From Neobacillus sp. PS2-9 (lineage in GTDB: Bacteria > Bacillota > Bacilli > Bacillales > Cytobacillaceae), in contig NZ_CP133269.1 in the NCBI RefSeq assembly GCF_030915525.1, forward strand, positions 955,001 to 1,019,000: a DNA stretch of 64,000 nt, written 5' to 3'. Numbering within the stretch: the stretch's first letter is position 1; every line of letters starts with the position of its first letter. A program made the translations under genes and the position numbers. Positions 1 through 8,807 of this stretch are shown piece by piece. A model generated the notes under the pieces. It searched no databases. It had not been told where the DNA came from and worked only from the letters and a program-made list of their open reading frames with translations.

Positions 1-271
1 GCCCACTGCTTAACTCCGCTTCTTTTGTGCTCCAATCGATTGGTTGAAACTTTACCTTTTTCCCCATCTTATCTGCTGCTGCTTTCGCTAAGTCGATATC
101 AAATCCAACAATTTTGTTATTTTCATCTCTGAAGCCCATTGGTGCGAACTTGTCGTCGATCCCAATGACTAGTGTTTTATTTTCTTTTCCCTCTGCTGAC
201 TTAGAAGAACATCCTGTAACGAGAGATAACATTGCTGCTATGACTAGAACAATAGTAGCTAAACGTTTCAT
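1..271 (-). CDS. Amino-acid ABC transporter substrate-binding lipoprotein (partial)
   Basis: The first 90 residues of a solute-binding lipoprotein are present; the rest lies beyond the left edge. The N-terminus is a lipoprotein signal peptide (MKRLATIVLVIAAMLS) with lipobox LVTGC at about residues 18-22, so it should be anchored outside the membrane. After the Ser/Lys-rich linker the mature part reads TLVIGIDDKFAPMGFRDE and VGFDIDLAKAAADKMG, the start of the family-3 amino-acid binding fold (SBP_bac_3). The start is ATG at 269-271 on the minus strand, preceded by an AAGGTGG ribosome site at 281-287. It is transcribed divergently from the next gene. The ligand cannot be told from this fragment; polar amino acids or cystine are typical. 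Confidence 0.85.
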   Translation of the reverse strand, partial: MKRLATIVLVIAAMLSLVTGCSSKSAEGKENKTLVIGIDDKFAPMGFRDENNKIVGFDIDLAKAAADKMGKKVKFQPIDWSTKEAELSSG

Positions 272-595
272 ATTAAAATACCACCTTATTATTTTTGTAA
301 ATTAACTTTAGTGCGTTACCACGCTATTACACTACCATATTATCAAAGTGTCGTATATAGCTTGATAAATAATAGAAATATTAAAAATATTTAACCGTAA
401 AGCCTGAAGAAGCTATGGAAAGGTCATCTAGGTGTTCAATACACATGGTTCATATTTTACAATTGTATGAACAAATGAAATTTGGAGGATTACTTCATAA
501 AAAATGCAAGGTTTCTGCATTAAATCTGCAAATTCCCCCTCTACATTTAACGTATAAACATTTAATAGTTAATCTACTTTGTGGAGGTGGAAAGT
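272..595. other. Divergent intergenic region, no gene supported
   Basis: This AT-rich spacer must hold promoters for both the minus-strand binding protein and the plus-strand operon starting at 596. A GGAGG motif at 483-487 sits near a 17-codon frame but has poor spacing to its ATG, so I do not call it. I see no terminator, riboswitch or clear operator here. Confidence 0.4.
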
Positions 596-1036
596 TTGAA
601 TAGGATTTTTTTATTTTTGTTGGCAGCAGCCTTTATATTTTCATTTGATGTAAGAGTCCTCGCAGATGAAGGGCATTCACATGATCAAAAAATGGAACAT
701 GAAAACATGAACCATGATGATATGAATATGAATATTATGGATCATGAAGGAATGGACATGGATCATGAAAGCAGTAGCGATCATGAAGGGATGGACATGG
801 ATCATGAAAGCGGAAGTGATCATGAAGGAATGAATATGGATCATGGCAGCGGAAGTGATATGGAAGGGATGGACATGGAGGGAGGAAGCCATGAACATCA
901 CGGACCAGTGGTTGAAACGCCGCCAAATTATAAAATCTTAGGAACATATGGTGCAGTGAATCTAGCATTTATCTTAATCGGTATTTGGAATAAATGGTTT
1001 CGTAGGAATGGGGGAGTAAATAATGGCAATGCCTGA
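596..1036 (+). CDS. Secreted Met/His/Asp-rich repeat protein, probable metal binder
   Basis: A 146-residue protein of unrecognised family. I place the start at TTG 596, five bases after the GGAGGTGG site at 583-590; an in-frame GTG at 581 would swallow that site. The N-terminus is a signal peptide ending near ALADEG. Residues about 30-105 are low complexity: repeats on the theme DHEGMDMDHESGS, rich in His, Met, Asp and Glu, which looks like a metal-coordinating segment. A transmembrane helix follows (YGAVNLAFILIGIWNKWF, about residues 120-137), so the acidic domain is probably tethered to the outer face. It overlaps the next gene by 14 nt, implying translational coupling to a polyferredoxin. 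Metal identity is inference; copper would suit Met/His richness. Confidence 0.7.
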   Translation: MNRIFLFLLAAAFIFSFDVRVLADEGHSHDQKMEHENMNHDDMNMNIMDHEGMDMDHESSSDHEGMDMDHESGSDHEGMNMDHGSGSDMEGMDMEGGSHEHHGPVVETPPNYKILGTYGAVNLAFILIGIWNKWFRRNGGVNNGNA

Positions 1037-2387
1037 GAAGAACTTAAAACCGGAAAAGGAATCATTCGACTTATTATCCATTCCTGTGGTTAAAAAATTT
1101 GTTAAAAGTAAATGGTATCCTGGGATCTTTCAATGGATGGTTATTTTCGTATTTTCTATTATTGTTTATGAACTCGTAATGGGAACTGTGGATCCAAGTA
1201 AAAACTTCGGTACAACCATGACTTGGGTGTTATGGTGGCCAATCATTCCTATATTATTTTTAGTAACCGGCCGCTTTTGGTGTGCCATTTGCCCGTTTGG
1301 GAAATTAAGTGATATCGTTAGGAAGTTCGTTGGTAGCAAGCGTCCTATGCCGAAATTCTTAAGAAAATATGGGATTTGGCTCATTGATTTATTTTTCATT
1401 GCTATCACATATAGTGACCACGTATGGGGAATCGTAGAGTCGCCACGAGGATCAGGTTATTTATTACTGTTACTAGTAACAATGGTAGTAGCAACGTCTG
1501 TTTTTTACGAAAGAAGAACCTTCTGTAAAACACTTTGTTTTCTTGGGGGACTTGCAGGAAACTATTCGCGTTCGGGTGCATTAAAGGTACAGGCGACACC
1601 TGACATCTGTAAAACGTGTAAAGTGCAATCCTGCTACAAAGGAACGGAAGGCGTGGAAGGTTGTCCAATGTTCCAGTTTCCACGAACAATGGAATCTAGT
1701 GCAGAATGTAATATTTGCGGTAACTGTGTAAAAAACTGTCCTAACAATTCCGTTAAAATTACGACTAGAGTTCCTACAAAAGAATTATGGGGCTTGAAAA
1801 ATCCGAAGCTTGAGCACGCTTCCTTAGCTGCCGTTATTATGGGGATCGTGTTTGTACAAAACATTACCATGCTTGAACCTTGGCAGAAAATTTTAAGTGC
1901 TATTGGAACGGTTACTGGTACATCTAATTACAATGTTAACTTTACTGTTGCCTTTATTATTGCAATGGCTTTACCAATTCTATTACTATTGGGAACTGCA
2001 AAACTGGCCTCCTTACTTGGAATGGAAGGTACCGTCAAAAAGAACTTTACTCGTTTTGGATATGCGATTATTCCTTTAGATTTAGCTGGACACTTAGCTC
2101 ATAACTTATTTCATATTTTCACAGAAGGCAAGGCTGTATGGTTTAACTCCATCCGCCTTTTTGGAGTAGAAACAAATCCTGCAGGTTTAAGTCTCGCCCC
2201 AACCCCAACGGTTCAACTGATTCAGTATATCGTTATTTTAATAGGATTAGTTGGTACTTCATATGTTGTGTACAGAATGGGGAAAAAGACAGCATTTAAA
2301 GCAATGCTTCCCTACTATTTACTGATGTTTGCACTAGCTGTCGCTAACATATACTTATTCTCACTTCCTATGATGCACAGAGTGTAA
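1023..2387 (+). CDS. Membrane 4Fe-4S polyferredoxin (NapH/CcoG-like)
   Basis: A 454-residue membrane iron-sulfur protein. Several hydrophobic helices flank a cysteine-rich middle: CAICPFGK near residue 88, CKTLCF near 168, CKTCKVQSC near 200, and a classical ferredoxin cluster motif CNICGNCVKNCP at about 230-241. This arrangement of N-terminal helices, Cx3CP-type motifs and a bacterioferredoxin domain is that of the NapH / CcoG / NosR-C electron-transfer group, which passes electrons across or along the membrane. The C-terminal half has at least four more helices with HLAHNLFH and similar histidines. ATG 1023 follows a GGGGGAG site. No terminal reductase is adjacent, so the partner is unknown; coupling with the upstream metal-binding-like protein suggests a metal-linked redox role (inference). 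Confidence 0.8.
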   Translation: MAMPEKNLKPEKESFDLLSIPVVKKFVKSKWYPGIFQWMVIFVFSIIVYELVMGTVDPSKNFGTTMTWVLWWPIIPILFLVTGRFWCAICPFGKLSDIVRKFVGSKRPMPKFLRKYGIWLIDLFFIAITYSDHVWGIVESPRGSGYLLLLLVTMVVATSVFYERRTFCKTLCFLGGLAGNYSRSGALKVQATPDICKTCKVQSCYKGTEGVEGCPMFQFPRTMESSAECNICGNCVKNCPNNSVKITTRVPTKELWGLKNPKLEHASLAAVIMGIVFVQNITMLEPWQKILSAIGTVTGTSNYNVNFTVAFIIAMALPILLLLGTAKLASLLGMEGTVKKNFTRFGYAIIPLDLAGHLAHNLFHIFTEGKAVWFNSIRLFGVETNPAGLSLAPTPTVQLIQYIVILIGLVGTSYVVYRMGKKTAFKAMLPYYLLMFALAVANIYLFSLPMMHRV

Positions 2388-2396
2388 TACTAAATG

Positions 2397-2450
2397 AAAA
2401 GACATCACCACCCACTATTAGATGGGATTGGTGATGTCTTTTTGTTTTTT
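2397..2450 (+). terminator. Intrinsic terminator after the polyferredoxin operon
   Basis: Perfect arms GACATCACC (2401-2409) and GGTGATGTC (2430-2438) are followed by a long T tract and preceded by AAAA, so it could work in both directions. Confidence 0.9.
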
Positions 2451-2471
2451 TTACAAAAAAAGCAAAAAACG

Positions 2472-2521
2472 TTGACATTCAAACCCCTGTTTGAATATCA
2501 TATAGTCAAACGAACATTTGA
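2472..2521 (+). promoter_or_regulatory. cad promoter with CadC operator-like inverted repeats
   Basis: A -35 TTGACA (2472-2477) and a -10 TATCAT (2496-2501, 18-nt spacer) overlap a perfect inverted repeat ATTCAAA-N6-TTTGAAT (2477-2496). A second arm pair TCAAA/TTTGA lies at 2506-2521 with the ATTTGAATGAA context known from the plasmid pI258 cad operator. This fits repression by CadC at its own promoter, relieved by Cd, Pb or Zn. Confidence 0.75.
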
Positions 2522-2540
2522 ATGAAGAAGGTGAATAGTT

Positions 2541-2912
2541 ATGAAGGATCGCGATGTATGCGAGATTACCTGTGTCGATAATGAAAAAACCGCTCGAGTC
2601 GGGCAACAGCTCGAAAAAGATCATAATATCAGTGAAGTAATCAAGATTTTTAAAGCTCTTTCGGATGAAACCCGGATGAAAATAGCATATGCACTGACAC
2701 TTGAAGATGAGCTTTGTGTTTGTGATGTGGCCCATATTGTTGGAGCAACGACCGCAACTGCATCCCATCATTTACGTCATCTAAACAATCTTGGCCTTGC
2801 CAAATATCGTAAAGAGGGAAAGCTGGTTTATTATTCGCTTGATGACGACCATGTTAAGCAATTAATTCATATTGCATTTGCCCATCAGGAGGAGGTGGCT
2901 GGACGTGAGTGA
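2541..2912 (+). CDS. cadC: CadC, ArsR/SmtB-family metal-sensing repressor
   Basis: 123 residues with the ArsR winged-helix fold (about 32-110), including ELCVCD and the recognition region ATASHHLRHLNNLGL. The N-terminal Cys7 and Cys11 plus the Cys pair in ELCVCD (59, 61) are the thiolate ligands of the Cd/Pb site in CadC proteins; DDDH and HQEE near the C-terminus match the second (Zn) site. It should repress its own operon and release DNA when cadmium, lead or zinc binds. The stop overlaps the start of cadA by 8 nt, and the operator-promoter lies just upstream. Confidence 0.93.
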   Translation: MKDRDVCEITCVDNEKTARVGQQLEKDHNISEVIKIFKALSDETRMKIAYALTLEDELCVCDVAHIVGATTATASHHLRHLNNLGLAKYRKEGKLVYYSLDDDHVKQLIHIAFAHQEEVAGRE

Positions 2913-4971
2913 GACGATTGAAAAACAAGTCTATCGGGTGCAAGGCTTTTCCTGAACAAGCTGTGCCGCAAAGTTCGAAAAGAACGTCCAACACCTGGAT
3001 GGTGTGGTTGATGCAAAAGTAAATTTTGGAGCCTCTAAGCTCACAGTCTATGGAGATACCACCTTAGATGCATTACATGAAGCAGGAGCGTTTGAAAAAC
3101 TAACGATTCACCCTGAAAAAGAGCATCCTCCAGTGGCAGTAAAGGAGCCGCTTTGGAAGCAATATTCCCTTTTAGGGCTATCCTTGTTGTTTCTGTTAGC
3201 CGGGTACATTTTTTCATCAAATATCCTATTTGCCGCTTCTATTTTACTAGGAGGCTTGCCTCTTTTTAAAACAGGCTTAAAGAATCTAATCCGATTCGAT
3301 TTTGATATGAAAACGCTCATGACCGTGGCGATTATTGGGGCAGCTATTATCGGAGAGTGGAGTGAAGGGGCAGTAGTTGTCATCTTATTTGCCATCAGCG
3401 AAGTCCTTGAAGGTTATTCTATGGATAAAGCAAGAGCCTCGATTCGGTCATTGATGGAAATGGCGCCCACAGAGGCACTAGTTGTTCGAAACGGCAAAGA
3501 GATGTTACTAAAGGCAGAAAATATTGAAGCTGGAGATCTCATGCTTGTTAAGCCTGGGCAAATGATTGCAATGGATGGAGTCATTATTGAGGGAGCATCC
3601 TCCATCAATCAAGCTGCAATTACCGGTGAATCTGTTCCGGTTGAAAAAGTCATTAACGACGAGGTTTTCGCTGGAACACTGAATGTAGAAGGATTTCTTA
3701 AAGTAAGGATAACGAAGCTAGTAGACGATACGACCATTGCAAAAATTATTCATTTAGTGGAAGAAGCACAAGGGGAAAAGGCACCTTCCCAACGCTTTGT
3801 CGATCGGTTTGCCAAGTATTATACGCCGGTGATTATGGTAATTGCTGCCCTCGTGGCGGTTATCCCGCCGCTGTTGTTTGCAGCAAGCTGGCAGGAGTGG
3901 ATTTACCAAGGGCTTGCAGTATTAGTGGTTGGATGCCCATGTGCACTGGTCATTTCTACCCCGGTTTCCATCGTTACCGCCATTGGAAATGCTGCTCGGA
4001 ACGGTGTGTTAATAAAGGGTGGAAACTTTTTAGAAGAAGCGGGAGCACTAAAGGCGATTGCCTTTGATAAAACGGGGACATTGACAAAAGGGGTTCCTGC
4101 TGTAACAGACTTTATTAATTATACAGACAATGAAGACTTACTATCCATCGTTGCTGCAATTGAAAGTAGGTCACAGCATCCACTTGCGAATGCCATTATT
4201 AATAAAGCAGCATATAGTAACAGAGATTTCAAAGTCGATGATTTCTTATCTGTAACAGGAAAAGGAATTACAGGTGTAGTCAATGGAACTGAATATCGGG
4301 TTGGAAACTTGAAGTTATTTGATGAAGTTCCTGACTATGTGTTGAATGAAATGACCTCACTTCAAGAACAAGGGAAGACCGTTATGATTGTTGGAACCGC
4401 ACACGAAATTCTAGCAGTGATTGCCGTTGCCGATGAAGTGCGTGAGAGCAGTAGAGCAGTAATCGAGCGCCTCCATCAGCTAGGGATTGAGCATACAATC
4501 TTGTTAACAGGAGATAATCAAGCAACCGCTAAGGCGATAGGTAACGAGGCAGGAGTCACCGAAATGGAGGGTGAATTACTGCCACAGGATAAGTTAGATT
4601 TTATTAAGAAATTAAAAAATCAGTTTGGAAGAGTAGCAATGGTTGGTGACGGCGTGAATGATGCGCCAGCACTTGCAGCAGCAACGGTAGGAATTGCGAT
4701 GGGTGGGGCAGGAACGGATACCGCTCTTGAAACCGCGGATATCGCTTTAATGAATGACGATTTGAAAAAACTGGCGTTTACCATCAAGTTGAGTCGAAGA
4801 ACTTTGCAGATTATCAAACAAAATATTACCTTATCGATTGTAGTCAAGCTCTTGGCACTGTTGCTCGTCGTTCCGGGCTGGCTGACGTTATGGATAGCCA
4901 TTTTCGCAGACATGGGAGTAACCTTACTCGTTACACTAAATGGCTTACGGCTACTAAGAGTAAAAGAATAG
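2905..4971 (+). CDS. cadA: CadA, Cd/Zn/Pb-exporting P-type ATPase with in-frame UGA at codon 17
   Basis: The natural start is GTG 2905, right after the AGGAGGAGGTGG site at 2887-2897. Codon 17 (2953-2955) is TGA, and it falls exactly on the first Cys of the heavy-metal-associated CxxC motif: [18 protein letters not shown] where the family has GFTCANCAGKFEKNV-like sequence. Downstream the frame is intact to 4971: HMA remainder, membrane pairs, TGES actuator, CPC metal-site motif (344-346), DKTGT phosphorylation site (D388) and the [10 protein letters not shown] hinge. If UGA stops translation, the next in-frame start is GTG 3004 (codon 34), with no good ribosome site, giving a pump lacking most of its N-terminal metal domain. 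Readings: nonsense mutation or sequencing error, reinitiated short pump, or selenocysteine (UxxC). Confidence 0.9.
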
Positions 4972-5012
4972 AAGGGCAAGACAGTTTTGGACGGGGATAG
5001 AGGGTGAGTCTG

Positions 5013-5624
5013 ATGAATAACAGGTGGAATAAGTGGGTATATCGATGGTGGTCGCCGGTTTATGATCGTTTTTTCAATAAAGGGCCGTTTCTAAAAGCTC
5101 GGCAGGAACTATTCAATGACGTTAACTTTCATGAAGGTGATAAGGTTTTGTTTGTTGGGGTCGGTACGGGTGCTGATCTTGAGCAAATTCCCATTGACCT
5201 GCTGGATATCACAGCGATTGACTATTCTGAAGAGATGCTTGCCCAGGCGAAAAAGAAATTCCCAACTACTTCTTTATTCTTTCAGCAGATGGATACCCAA
5301 CAATTAACCCTTCCGGATGAAGCTTTCGATTATGTCGTGGCCAGCTTAATCCTATCTGTTGTTCCAGACAGTCACAAGGCCTTTGAAGAAATGGTCCGAG
5401 TGACACGGTCAAAGGGCCAAATGATTATTTTTGATAAATTCGCTTCTAAGCCTTCAATAATAAAGAAACTTATTAGGCCGGTCATTAAGGCTTTAGGTAC
5501 GGATATCGGTCTCTCCTTTGAAAAAATCTATGAAAAACATAGTGGCATGAAGCTAAACCTCTTAGAAAACCGCGCTGTGTTGTTCGGTGGAATGTATCGA
5601 AAAATAAAGATTAGAAAAAACTAA
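5013..5624 (+). CDS. Class I SAM-dependent methyltransferase
   Basis: 203 residues with a UbiE/Coq5-type methyltransferase fold. Motif I is VLFVGVGTGADLEQI (about 46-60), followed by TAIDYSEEMLAQAKKKF for the acidic loop binding the SAM ribose, and DYVVASLILSVVPD as motif II. ATG 5013 is chosen over GTG 5004 because the AGAGGG site at 4999-5004 sits 8 nt before it. It follows cadA by 41 nt on the same strand and precedes a metal exporter, so a role in metal or lipid-quinone modification is conceivable, but the substrate is not visible from sequence. Confidence 0.85.
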   Translation: MNNRWNKWVYRWWSPVYDRFFNKGPFLKARQELFNDVNFHEGDKVLFVGVGTGADLEQIPIDLLDITAIDYSEEMLAQAKKKFPTTSLFFQQMDTQQLTLPDEAFDYVVASLILSVVPDSHKAFEEMVRVTRSKGQMIIFDKFASKPSIIKKLIRPVIKALGTDIGLSFEKIYEKHSGMKLNLLENRAVLFGGMYRKIKIRKN

Positions 5625-5698
5625 CACAATCGAAATTCTTACGTTTTAGAAAAAGATAAAATATGGAGCCACTTTAAAGGCTCTCTGGGGGAATTAAC

Positions 5699-6622
5699 AT
5701 GGGTCATCATCATGGACATTCACACGGCCATTCTCACGGTCATTCACATACAAGTAACAAGAAAGCACTATTGAGTTCTTTCATACTAATAGCTGCTTTT
5801 ATGGTCGTGGAAGTCATTGGCGGTTTGTTAACAAATAGTTTGGCGCTATTGTCTGATGCAGGCCATATGCTTAGCGATGCAGCAGCATTAGGATTAAGCT
5901 TTTTCGCCATCAAGCTCGGCGAGAAGCAGGGATCACAAGAAAAAACCTATGGTTATAAGCGCTTTGAAATTATTTCTGCGGCATTAAATGGAATCACGCT
6001 AGTTGTCATTTCTCTTTATATCTTTTATGAGGCTATTCACCGATTTATTGATCCGCCAGAGGTACAAAGCACGGGTATGTTAATAATTTCTGTACTAGGC
6101 TTACTGGTTAACATAGTTGCTGCTTGGATATTAATGAAAGGCGATAAAGATGAGAACCTGAATGTGAGAAGTGCCTTTTTACATGTGCTAGGAGATATGC
6201 TAGGGTCCGTGGGAGCTATTGTTGCGGCACTTCTAATCATGTTTTTTGGCTGGGGAATTGCCGATCCGATTGCCAGTGTGATTGTGGCTGTTTTAATCAT
6301 AATTAGTGGGTATAGGGTAACAAAGGATTCTTTTCATATTTTGATGGAGGGTGCCCCAGAGCAAATCGATACGAATCAAGTAAAAACAGCACTTGGTAAA
6401 ATTCCACTGGTGAAGGAAGTCCATGATTTGCATATTTGGACGATTACTTCAGGTTACCCGGTTTTAAGCTGCCATATGACGATCTGTGATGACGGTGTCC
6501 ATGATGAAATCTTAGCCCAATCACAAAAAATTCTTCATGATGAATTTCACATCGAGCATAGTACGATCCAGGTTGAAAGAGAATGCATTGGCTGTCCCAG
6601 CCCACATGGGACTTGTAATTAA
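5699..6622 (+). CDS. czcD: CzcD-like cation diffusion facilitator (Zn/Cd/Co exporter)
   Basis: 307 residues of the CDF family. The N-terminus is a His-rich tail of repeated GHSH units, typical of zinc CDF proteins. Six membrane helices occupy about 25-210, with the transport-site motifs LLSDAGHMLSDA (HxxxD of helix 2) and HVLGDMLGS (helix 5). A cytoplasmic ferredoxin-like domain follows (about 215-300). The C-terminus ends CIGCPSPHGTCN, an additional cysteine/His metal-binding-like tail. It should exchange cytosolic divalent metal for protons. Placement next to cadCA makes this a metal-efflux block. A good terminator follows. Confidence 0.92.
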   Translation: MGHHHGHSHGHSHGHSHTSNKKALLSSFILIAAFMVVEVIGGLLTNSLALLSDAGHMLSDAAALGLSFFAIKLGEKQGSQEKTYGYKRFEIISAALNGITLVVISLYIFYEAIHRFIDPPEVQSTGMLIISVLGLLVNIVAAWILMKGDKDENLNVRSAFLHVLGDMLGSVGAIVAALLIMFFGWGIADPIASVIVAVLIIISGYRVTKDSFHILMEGAPEQIDTNQVKTALGKIPLVKEVHDLHIWTITSGYPVLSCHMTICDDGVHDEILAQSQKILHDEFHIEHSTIQVERECIGCPSPHGTCN

Positions 6623-6626
6623 GGTC

Positions 6627-6656
6627 AAAGACATCTGAAAAGGATGTCTTTTTTTC
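6627..6656 (+). terminator. Intrinsic terminator after czcD
   Basis: AAAGACATC and GATGTCTTT form a 9-bp stem with a short loop and a T7 tail. Confidence 0.9.
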
Positions 6657-6713
6657 TTGTATAAAGGGATGGCGTCAGTCCACAATACCGTAAAATTATT
6701 TTGAAAAATTCAA

Positions 6714-6777
6714 TTGACAACCATTATCATTGGAAATAAAATAGTATAAAGATAAGTGAAAATGAGATTCATTATCA
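6714..6777 (+). promoter_or_regulatory. Iron-regulated promoter with two Fur boxes
   Basis: -35 TTGACA (6714-6719), 17-nt spacer and -10 TAAAAT (6737-6742) make a strong SigA promoter. Two 15-mers match the 7-1-7 Fur box TGATAATNATTATCA at 12-13 of 14 defined positions: TGACAACCATTATCA (6715-6729), overlapping the -35, and TGAGATTCATTATCA (6763-6777), just downstream of the start point. Both the promoter and early elongation would be blocked by Fur when iron is plentiful. Confidence 0.88.
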
Positions 6778-6803
6778 ATTGAAATCCGTCAAGGAGGAAT
6801 ATC

Positions 6804-8285
6804 ATGGGCAAAAATATATTACATAAAATTATGATCCTTCTACTAATAGTCGGATTTGGAGTACATAATCCAGCATTAGCTGCCGGGAATGCTAAAGAAG
6901 ATATTTTGAAAGCTGAAGAATCGGTAGATGAGGCAATTGGCTATGCTACCGAAGGAAATCTTTCAGAGGCAGAGAAGGCATATGAACGATTTAATAAAAC
7001 CTGGAGAGAAATTGAAGAAGGTATTAAAGCTGAATCAGCAACTGCCTATCGAGATATTGAATCAAATATGGGCAAGGTTGTTTATGCCTTTACGATAAAA
7101 AAACAGGATCAAGTTTTACAGGCCTTGCAAAATTTAAAGGCTGTTAATGTAAAAGTAGCTAATGGCGGCTATCCAAAAGAGGCGGGCTTTAAGAAAAAAG
7201 ATATAACCTTAGAAGAATTTATTCTTTTGTTACAAAATACAAAAAAAGAAATTAAAAACGAAAAGCGAACTCAAGCCATTTCAAGCATTCAAAAGGCAAG
7301 TGATAGTTGGCTAAGCGTTGAAGGAATCGTAGTTGCACAATCTGCAAAAGTATACAGTGACTCGGAAAGAGATTTAGTTACGATCCAAGCAATGCTTACC
7401 GCTAATCCACCAAACTATGAGAAAGCAACTCAAACCATCGATAATATGGTAAATTACCTTACTCCTTTAGCGAGTAAATCTGAATACACGTATTGGGATG
7501 CGGCAATGATTCTCATTCGCGAAGGCTTAGAAGCTTTACTTGTAGTTATTGCTCTGATGTCTTTTGTGAAAAAATCAGGTCTGACAAAGGGGAAAGGCTG
7601 GATTTGGTCTGGAGTAGCAGCTGGTTTAGGTGTTAGTTTAATCCTTGCCCTGATTGTTAAGTTTGTTATTTCATCTGGTGCATTTGGCAATAACAACGCT
7701 CTAATAGGCGGATGGACAGGGGTATTTGCAGCAGTCATGTTATTGTACATGAGTTACTGGCTTCATAGTCAATCCAATATCGCTGATTGGAATCGCTATA
7801 TTCGTGAAAAAAGTCAGACAGCAGTTACCACAGGCCGGCTTGTATCATTAGGTATTCTTGCCTTTCTGGCGGTATTTCGTGAAGGAACGGAAACAGTATT
7901 ATTTTATATAGGGATGGCGAGTCAAATTAAGCTCCAATCTCTTTTAATTGGGTTTTTAATTGGTGCTGCCATACTTGGGGTATTAGCCTATTTACTAATT
8001 ATTGTTGGTCTTAAATTACCACTTCGTCCATTCTTTATGGTATCAAGTGTCATCGTTTTTTATCTATGTGTTAAATTTACTGGAATGGGTATTCATAGCC
8101 TGCAATTGGCGGGATTAATCCCAACCACAAATTCACAAAATATCCCAAGTATAGATTTCTTTGCTTTATATCCAACATGGGAAAGCACGATCCCACAGGT
8201 CATTCTTGTCCTCGGTGCAGTTTTCATTATTCTATTTAAAAGATTAAAAACTAAAAATGTAATGACAGCAGCAGAAAATAATTAA
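6804..8285 (+). CDS. FTR1-family high-affinity iron permease with N-terminal extracellular domain
   Basis: 493 residues. A signal peptide (about 1-26) precedes a helical extracellular region (about 27-225), then the FTR1/EfeU-type membrane domain. Two iron-channel motifs of the REGxE type are visible: IREGLEALLVV near residue 237 and FREGTETVLFY near 357. Such permeases import ferric iron, usually after extracellular ferrous oxidation. The double Fur box upstream directly supports iron control. In B. subtilis the related EfeU works with an EfeO lipoprotein and EfeB peroxidase; here only a small lipoprotein follows and no peroxidase gene is nearby. The start is ATG 6804 behind AAGGAGG. Confidence 0.93.
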   Translation: MGKNILHKIMILLLIVGFGVHNPALAAGNAKEDILKAEESVDEAIGYATEGNLSEAEKAYERFNKTWREIEEGIKAESATAYRDIESNMGKVVYAFTIKKQDQVLQALQNLKAVNVKVANGGYPKEAGFKKKDITLEEFILLLQNTKKEIKNEKRTQAISSIQKASDSWLSVEGIVVAQSAKVYSDSERDLVTIQAMLTANPPNYEKATQTIDNMVNYLTPLASKSEYTYWDAAMILIREGLEALLVVIALMSFVKKSGLTKGKGWIWSGVAAGLGVSLILALIVKFVISSGAFGNNNALIGGWTGVFAAVMLLYMSYWLHSQSNIADWNRYIREKSQTAVTTGRLVSLGILAFLAVFREGTETVLFYIGMASQIKLQSLLIGFLIGAAILGVLAYLLIIVGLKLPLRPFFMVSSVIVFYLCVKFTGMGIHSLQLAGLIPTTNSQNIPSIDFFALYPTWESTIPQVILVLGAVFIILFKRLKTKNVMTAAENN

Positions 8286-8307
8286 TAGAGAAAGTAGGAT
8301 AAAAATT

Positions 8308-8682
8308 ATGAAAAAATTAACATCAATGGTTGTAGCCTTTGGTCTTGGAAGTGCATTATTTTTAGCGGGATGTAGTTCTACTGAAAGTAAAGTATCTGAT
8401 GGGGTAAATGAAATGCTAGAGACAACTGGGCAATTATCAAAAGCAATTGATAAGGGTGACCAAGCTAAGGTAAAGGAAGTTGGACCAAAATTGGAAGATC
8501 AATGGTCATCATTCGAGGATGACGTGAAAAAAGATAATAAGGATTTGTATGAGAAGATTGAAAAATATCTTGACCCAACGATTGCTGGTTCAGAGGCAGA
8601 CACATTAGATAAAGATGCATTAAGCACATTGAACGATCAACTTACTGATGCTTTGAAAGAATTAGCAGATAAAACAAAATAA
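8308..8682 (+). CDS. Small helical lipoprotein of the iron-uptake operon
   Basis: 124 residues with signal peptide and lipobox LFLAGCSS (Cys about 22). The mature protein is almost entirely charged amphipathic helix (VNEMLETTGQLSKAIDKGD, LEDQWSSFEDDVKKDN), resembling the N-terminal extracellular domain of the FTR1 protein encoded 22 nt upstream. By position it takes the place of the EfeO/EfeM lipoprotein that delivers iron to the permease, but it lacks the much larger EfeO M75 peptidase-like domain. A partner role in iron delivery is inference from the operon. Confidence 0.75.
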   Translation: MKKLTSMVVAFGLGSALFLAGCSSTESKVSDGVNEMLETTGQLSKAIDKGDQAKVKEVGPKLEDQWSSFEDDVKKDNKDLYEKIEKYLDPTIAGSEADTLDKDALSTLNDQLTDALKELADKTK

Positions 8683-8690
8683 AAAGGTAG

Positions 8691-8725
8691 GAGGCTGACT
8701 TATAATAGTCAGTCTCTTTCTTATT
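8691..8725 (+). terminator. Intrinsic terminator after the iron-uptake operon
   Basis: GAGGCTGACT and AGTCAGTCTC pair over 10 bp (one G.T) with a 6-nt loop and a T-rich tail. Confidence 0.8.
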
Positions 8726-8807
8726 TTGTAAGGAAATCTCCACATTTTCTGCATGAATTTATGTTATCGTTTAAATATAAATTTATTGCGATTAAAGGTG
8801 ATCTAGA

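Noticed and set aside
677..901. Minus-strand frame rich in Met, His and Phe opposite the acidic repeat protein
   Set aside because: It is the complement of the GATCATGAAGG repeats; the plus strand has the signal peptide, ribosome site and operon context.
2956..3010. SECIS element for selenocysteine in cadA
   Set aside because: The only hairpin (ACACC / GGTGT) is short and about 35 nt past the UGA, and it falls in conserved coding sequence, so it is not good support on its own. The UGA itself is kept as a finding.
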